Shown here: in pieces, positions 5,776 to 9,362 of the stretch
How the letters are laid out: the number at the start of each line of letters is the position of its first letter
Numbering within the stretch: the stretch's first letter is position 1
NCBI GenBank assembly: GCA_964547295.1
Contig: CAZJMH010000027.1
Span: 1-9,362, forward strand
Direction: 5' to 3'
DNA length: 9,362 bases
Source: CAYSLZ01 sp964547295
Lineage (GTDB): Bacteria > Patescibacteriota > Microgenomatia > UBA12405 > JAHJSD01
Position numbers and translations under genes: made by a program
The notes under the pieces: generated by a model
What the model was told of the DNA's origin: nothing
Seen by the model: only the letters and a program-made list of their open reading frames with translations
The model's database searches: none

Positions 5776-6644
5776 TATGGTGATCCTAAACCAGGAATGC
5801 GTAATATATCGATGCCGATTAATTGTAGTATAAATAAAGAGAAAATTGCAAAAATCAGACCGGCGATAGCGCTGGTGATTGTTTCCTGGCCGGCTTGAAT
5901 TTTTTCCGGGTTGCCGGAGGCAGTAATGATTAAAAAACCGCCGTAAAGCATCAGTAAAAATGCGATCCCGCCCATAATACCTAATAATTTTGGGAATAGC
6001 CATTCAACAAAAGCATTGCCGTCAGTTATTGGAATACACCCAATGGCGGTGTTGATATGGTCATCGTCACAAAAAGGGTCAGTTAGATATTTTTCTTCGT
6101 CTTCACAATAGGCGTGCCAAGGTGCTGGTTGCACACAATTAGAGCAAGGTTCACAGTTGCCGTCTATATCACAAATTTCATCAGGGTAACAATTTAGGCC
6201 AGTATATCCGCCCTCTTCATTTTCACAGTTATCGGGGTTACAAAGTGTTAAGCTGTCGATTGGCTGGTCAGACCAAGTGCATCCATAGGAGCAATTTGTA
6301 TTAGGAAGACAGTAGCACCCCTCGCCACTAGGGTCTATTCCACACCAACAACCAGCCCATGTACAATACCAATTATTACAACAGTTTTCACATAAGTTAG
6401 TTTGGGCGTCTGGACCAAGATAGCATTCTACGCTATCTTCTAAACAAGGTTGGCAGGTATCTAAAATACAGACTAAATTATTTTCGCAATATTGGTTGTT
6501 ATCGTCATCTGTACAGCAAATATCACCTACAGAGCTACAGTCTTGTGCTTGAACAATTAATTTGTCGCTTAGATTTATAAGACTTATAAAAGTTAAGATT
6601 AAAATCAAAATAAAGCTAATTTTTTTTGAAATATTCTGTTGCAT
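5775..6644 (-). CDS. Cysteine-rich secreted domain fused to a VirB2-like two-helix module
   Basis: This 289-aa protein starts at the ATG at 6644. A signal peptide (hydrophobic about 9-24, probable cleavage after VQA, residue 33) is followed by an ectodomain with 28 cysteines between residues 36 and 203. Two related motifs, at 53-67 and 152-167 (C-x5-C-x4/5-C-x2-C ending in C-Q/E-P-C), suggest internal duplication. The ectodomain is acidic and Asn/Asp-rich. The C-terminus has two membrane helices (about 217-240 and 256-277) around SGNPEKI (243-249), paralogous to the downstream gene. By analogy it may be a disulfide-stabilised surface subunit or adhesin-like pilin. I do not recognise the cysteine domain. 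An in-frame ATG at 6656 and a TTG at 6665 are upstream, but 6656 lies in the -10 box of the promoter, so 6644 is favoured. Confidence 0.82.
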   Translation of the reverse strand: MQQNISKKISFILILILTFISLINLSDKLIVQAQDCSSVGDICCTDDDNNQYCENNLVCILDTCQPCLEDSVECYLGPDAQTNLCENCCNNWYCTWAGCWCGIDPSGEGCYCLPNTNCSYGCTWSDQPIDSLTLCNPDNCENEEGGYTGLNCYPDEICDIDGNCEPCSNCVQPAPWHAYCEDEEKYLTDPFCDDDHINTAIGCIPITDGNAFVEWLFPKLLGIMGGIAFLLMLYGGFLIITASGNPEKIQAGQETITSAIAGLIFAIFSLFILQLIGIDILRIPGLGSP

Positions 6645-6654
6645 TAATGTAATC

Positions 6655-6683
6655 ATTATAAACAAGCTTTGTTAAGTTCACAA
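6655..6683 (-). promoter_or_regulatory. Promoter of the cysteine-rich/pilin-like operon
   Basis: On the minus strand, TTGTGA (6683-6678) is followed by exactly 17 nt and then the consensus TATAAT (6660-6655). The predicted start at about 6648 leaves only 4 nt before the ATG at 6644, so the transcript is near-leaderless. The -35 elements of this promoter and the divergent one interleave. Confidence 0.7.
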
Positions 6684-6697
6684 GTATGTTCTATAAT
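6669..6697 (+). promoter_or_regulatory. Promoter of the PPM-like/SpoIID operon, predicted leaderless
   Basis: TTGTTA (6669-6674) is followed by exactly 17 nt and then the consensus TATAAT (6692-6697). The start 7 nt downstream, 6704, is one base before the ATG at 6705, so translation would begin on an essentially leaderless mRNA. The same TGTTnTATAATGA string surrounds the -10 box of the opposite promoter. Confidence 0.7.
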
Positions 6698-6704
6698 GAA
6701 TGTA

Positions 6705-8525
6705 ATGAAATTCCAAACTCAGGTCAAGCAGGTTCTGGGTACGCCTGACCAAGGGGCATGGAGCCAGGTTCATCATTTTATTCCCGACCAAAAAGAGAAG
6801 TTTCAAAAACGCGGGGAGTTAGTTGTTTTAGTTAGTTTGGGCGAAATCGAAGAAGATCAGCCGACAGCCAGTGTCGGCCGGGAAATTATTTCTCGATTTC
6901 ATGAGGAATATTACGGTAATTTAGATAAAAAGCCAATGGCTGGTTTAGAAGAAGCGGCTAAAAAAGTTGCCAAAGAAAAAAGCCGTTATTTTGACAAGCC
7001 CAATGAAATAAGCTTAATTGGGTTGGTTTTGTGGAAAAATATTGCTTATTTAGTTATTTACCACCAGGGGAGAATTTTATTAAGACGAGAAGGAAAAAAT
7101 GTTCAGCTTTTGTCGTCAGAGGGAAATACTCCGGTTTCAGCTTCTGGGTTTATTCAGCCGAACGATATTTTTGTTTTGGGAACAACCGATTTTTTTGAAA
7201 AATTACCCGGTTCTATGGTTTCAGATGGTTTGAGTACAGAGGATTTAGATAGAATGGTTGAAATTTGGGGTCCAGTCGTTCATGCTAGGGAGGAACAGGG
7301 TAGATTAGGGGTGGCAATGGTGGAGATTGGTCCTGAAACAGATGAGCCGGAGTTTGTCCAGGTTGAAGAAAAGAAAGAAAAAACTAAAAAAAAGGATTGG
7401 AAGCAAATCCGTAAAAAGCTTAAATTTAATTTTGGGTTTTTAAGGGAAATATCCCAAAAAATTTCGGGATTATCGGTTGCAATCGGTTTTTTAGTTTTAT
7501 TAACGGTTTCTATATTTTTTGGATGGAAAAAAAGAAGAGATCAGCAACAGCAATTAAAAATTACTGGATTAGCTAGCCAAATAGACGAAAAAATTAGCAA
7601 TGCCAACAGTTTACGCAATTTGGATCCTGAGGAAAGTATTGACTTGATTAATCAAGCAGAAGAAATCAACGACCAGTTAAGTCAATTAGACCAGCCCAAA
7701 TCAGAAAGTTATCAACAAATTATGGAAGAGATAAAGCAAAATTTAGGTGAAAAACCATTAGCTCCTGCTATGCATTATGATATGCGACTAGTAAGTGAAG
7801 ATGTGGAAATTGAGTCGATTTACACCAATGGCCAAATAGCCCTGATTTTTGATAACCGTGGTCAAAGATTAATAAGTGTTAATTTGGAAAGAAAATCAGC
7901 CGATATTTTAACTGGGAGTAAAAAATTGACAGATTCAGGATTGGTTGCCTTTTCCAATAACCGGTATTATTTTATATCTAAAAATACTATTTATTGGGTT
8001 AAAGATGAAAATTTAGTTGAGATTTTGGGTTTAAGTCAAGAATTTAACCCAGTTGCTGCTGGTAGTTGGTTGGGCAATCTTTACCTACTAGACTCAAACT
8101 TGGAAGAAATATGGCAGTTTCCGGTAATTAATCAAGGTGTTGGCAGAGAAAGAGCCTGGTTAAAATCTAAGGCTGGATTAGAATTTAGCCAGCTTGCAGA
8201 TATGGCAATAGATGGCAATATTTGGATATTGTCACAAACCGGCGAAGTTTATAAATATTTATCAGGTGAAAGAGAAGGTTTTCAAATGCAGCTGCCTGCC
8301 GGTATTGGTAAAGCCAAGTATTTGGCTGTTGCTCAGGAATCTGAACGCTTTACTTTTTGGGATTCAGAAAATAAAATTATTTGGTTGTTTACAAAAGAAG
8401 GGGAGTTTATTGCCCGACAGCCGGTTGAAGTAGATGAAATTAGGGGTGTGTCAATTTCACCTGATGGTTCTAATGTTTATTTATTTGGAATAGATAAAAT
8501 ATATTTAGTTGAATTTACAGAATGA
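6705..8525 (+). CDS. PPM/PP2C-like domain + transmembrane + beta-propeller-like protein
   Basis: This 606-aa protein starts at the ATG at 6705. Residues about 20-208 resemble a PPM (PP2C/SpoIIE) phosphatase fold: strands such as ISLIGLVLWKNIAYLVIYHQG (102-122 region), and SGFIQPNDIFVLGTTDFF (147-164) in the place of the usual D-x-x-x-L-x-T-D-G region. The N-terminal D-G-x-G metal motif is absent, so it may be a pseudophosphatase. A Lys-rich stretch (222-240) precedes one membrane helix (about 254-273), which puts the PPM-like part inside and the rest outside. Residues 277-347 form a probable coiled coil. Residues about 360-604 are repeated beta-strand units of NHL/WD-like propeller type (for example D-G-N-I-W-I-L, and S-P-D-G-S-N-V-Y-L-F near the end). 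A sensor or regulator across the membrane is plausible. An ATG at 6696 and a TTG at 6669 are also in frame but overlap promoter boxes. It overlaps the SpoIID gene by ATGA. Confidence 0.75.
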   Translation: MKFQTQVKQVLGTPDQGAWSQVHHFIPDQKEKFQKRGELVVLVSLGEIEEDQPTASVGREIISRFHEEYYGNLDKKPMAGLEEAAKKVAKEKSRYFDKPNEISLIGLVLWKNIAYLVIYHQGRILLRREGKNVQLLSSEGNTPVSASGFIQPNDIFVLGTTDFFEKLPGSMVSDGLSTEDLDRMVEIWGPVVHAREEQGRLGVAMVEIGPETDEPEFVQVEEKKEKTKKKDWKQIRKKLKFNFGFLREISQKISGLSVAIGFLVLLTVSIFFGWKKRRDQQQQLKITGLASQIDEKISNANSLRNLDPEESIDLINQAEEINDQLSQLDQPKSESYQQIMEEIKQNLGEKPLAPAMHYDMRLVSEDVEIESIYTNGQIALIFDNRGQRLISVNLERKSADILTGSKKLTDSGLVAFSNNRYYFISKNTIYWVKDENLVEILGLSQEFNPVAAGSWLGNLYLLDSNLEEIWQFPVINQGVGRERAWLKSKAGLEFSQLADMAIDGNIWILSQTGEVYKYLSGEREGFQMQLPAGIGKAKYLAVAQESERFTFWDSENKIIWLFTKEGEFIARQPVEVDEIRGVSISPDGSNVYLFGIDKIYLVEFTE

Positions 8526-9362
8526 AAAAAATTCTATTTTTTCTAATACTATTTTTATTTATCACTACACCAGTTTGGGCGGCTGAATGTCGGTCGGATT
8601 GTCAGACAATTGAGGAATGTCAGCAATTAATTGAAAAGTGTGAAGATATATTAAATTCTTACGACCGAGCAAACTTAAATAATAAGCAAACCTTAGAAGA
8701 ATACCAGACTCAGGTTAATCGCTTTGAGGCAATGATCGTTTCTGCTGGCCAACAGATAAACAGTTTAGAAGAAGAAATAATTGATCAGGAAGCGAACATT
8801 GAAGTTCAGCAAATTATGTTGGCGGACCGAGTCCGCCGGCTTTATGTCCACCAACAAAGTTTTTCTATGCTTACTGTTTTTTTTGCTTCTGAAAATAGTG
8901 GCCATTTTATTCGCCAGATGTTTTATCAGCAATTAGCAGCTAATGAGGACAAAAAAGCAATAGAAGAGTTAAGCCGACAATTAACCGAGTTAAAAGAAAA
9001 TAAAGAGAAGGCCGAAGCGAATAGAATTTGGTTGACTGAAAAAAAACAAGAAGCACATAGCAAGGTTGCTTTTTTGGAAGAAGAAATTGCCAAAACTGAA
9101 GATTATCTTGGAGTTTTATCTACGACAATAAAAGAACTGAGTGCTAAACAAGAAGCCTTATTAGCTGCCCGATCTGGAACATATAGAACCAGTGTAGGTG
9201 AAGTGCCGCCAGCAGATGATTTTAATGCCTCAATAGAATTCAAGCCGCAAGCACCGAGTGACAGTTTTGCTGTTTTTAGTTTTGGTGGTTATACACATCG
9301 TAATGGCATGAGTCAGTATGGGGCAAAGGCACGGGCAGAGGAGGGTCAATCTGTTGAGGACA
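8522..9362 (+). CDS. Coiled-coil SpoIID/LytB-domain cell-wall protein (cut off by the window end)
   Basis: The first 280 residues are present and no stop is reached. A signal peptide (hydrophobic 4-16, cleavage after VWA, residue 20) is followed by four cysteines (23, 27, 33, 40) and then two long coiled-coil segments (about 41-112 and 138-216), an arrangement like the N-termini of CwlO/PcsB wall proteins. After a Pro/Asp linker, residues 249-280 match the start of a SpoIID/LytB domain: the SFGGYTHRNGMSQYGAKARA segment corresponds to the family's GxGHGxGMSQYGA motif. SpoIID-type proteins are lytic transglycosylases acting on denuded glycan or activators of wall hydrolases. The ATG overlaps the stop of the PPM-like gene (ATGA), so the two are translationally coupled and probably act together at the envelope. 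The usual G-H-G is changed to T-H-R-N-G here. Confidence 0.85.
   Translation, partial: MKKILFFLILFLFITTPVWAAECRSDCQTIEECQQLIEKCEDILNSYDRANLNNKQTLEEYQTQVNRFEAMIVSAGQQINSLEEEIIDQEANIEVQQIMLADRVRRLYVHQQSFSMLTVFFASENSGHFIRQMFYQQLAANEDKKAIEELSRQLTELKENKEKAEANRIWLTEKKQEAHSKVAFLEEEIAKTEDYLGVLSTTIKELSAKQEALLAARSGTYRTSVGEVPPADDFNASIEFKPQAPSDSFAVFSFGGYTHRNGMSQYGAKARAEEGQSVED

Noticed and set aside
5776..6003. N-terminal extension of the small VirB2-like gene to 6003
   Set aside because: It would overlap the cysteine-rich gene by more than 200 nt in another frame and lose the TAATG coupling and AGGA site. The extension is basic and has no pilin-like features.
6645..6704. Upstream starts for the divergent genes (TTG 6665 and ATG 6656 on minus; TTG 6669 and ATG 6696 on plus)
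   Set aside because: These codons lie in, or upstream of, the -10/-35 boxes of matching promoters and would not be in the transcripts. This depends on the promoter prediction.
1..9362. CRISPR array, tRNA genes, insertion sequences or recoded TGA
   Set aside because: No regularly spaced repeats of CRISPR length, no tRNA cloverleaf, no transposase or terminal inverted repeats were seen. TGA ends two genes and does not occur in frame within any gene.

Overview
The window looks like a chromosomal fragment from a Candidate Phyla Radiation (Patescibacteria) bacterium, possibly Microgenomates. This placement is an inference: gene order is compact with overlapping starts and stops, A+T content is high, a HerA/VirD4-type ATPase carries the TraM-recognition C-terminus typical of that group, two VirB2-like two-helix proteins carry an S-G-N-P-E loop, and most genes have no Shine-Dalgarno site. 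TGA is used as a normal stop and no gene contains an in-frame TGA, so the TGA=Gly code of some CPR lineages is not in use.

Layout. Positions 1-542 form a G+C-richer, hairpin-rich segment. It holds one possible 40-residue very basic ORF (162-284) behind a strong GGAGG site, a 5' hairpin (58-127), and a set of nested hairpins (307-492) that includes a 76-nt tract without a single T. A small charged ORF (543-731) then converges on a minus-strand VirD4/HerA-like ATPase (756-2885). A divergent promoter region (2886-3045) separates that gene from a rho / LysM-M23 peptidase operon (3046-5467). Five bases further on lies a convergent minus-strand pair: a 100-residue VirB2-like protein (5473-5775) and, upstream of it, an extremely cysteine-rich version of the same membrane module (5775-6644). 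A second divergent promoter leads to a plus-strand pair: a PPM/PP2C-like + transmembrane + beta-propeller protein (6705-8525) and a coiled-coil SpoIID/LytB protein (8522 to the window end, cut off).

How the genes may work together. Apart from rho and the small ORFs, every gene is a membrane, secretion or cell-wall protein: a DNA/secretion motor, two VirB2-like subunits, a LysM-anchored M23 endopeptidase, a membrane-spanning PPM-like protein with a probable outer propeller, and a SpoIID-type wall protein. This fits an envelope or pilus/wall-remodelling neighbourhood. A dedicated machine is not proven, because the genes are in at least four transcription units.

The most notable points are: (i) promoter spacing that predicts leaderless or near-leaderless transcripts for three genes, from two divergent promoter pairs whose -35 elements are shared or interleaved; (ii) a 28-cysteine ectodomain fused to a VirB2-like module; (iii) a PPM-like domain without the usual metal-binding motif, joined through the membrane to a propeller and coupled to a SpoIID gene; and (iv) the unrecognised structured-RNA module at the left end.
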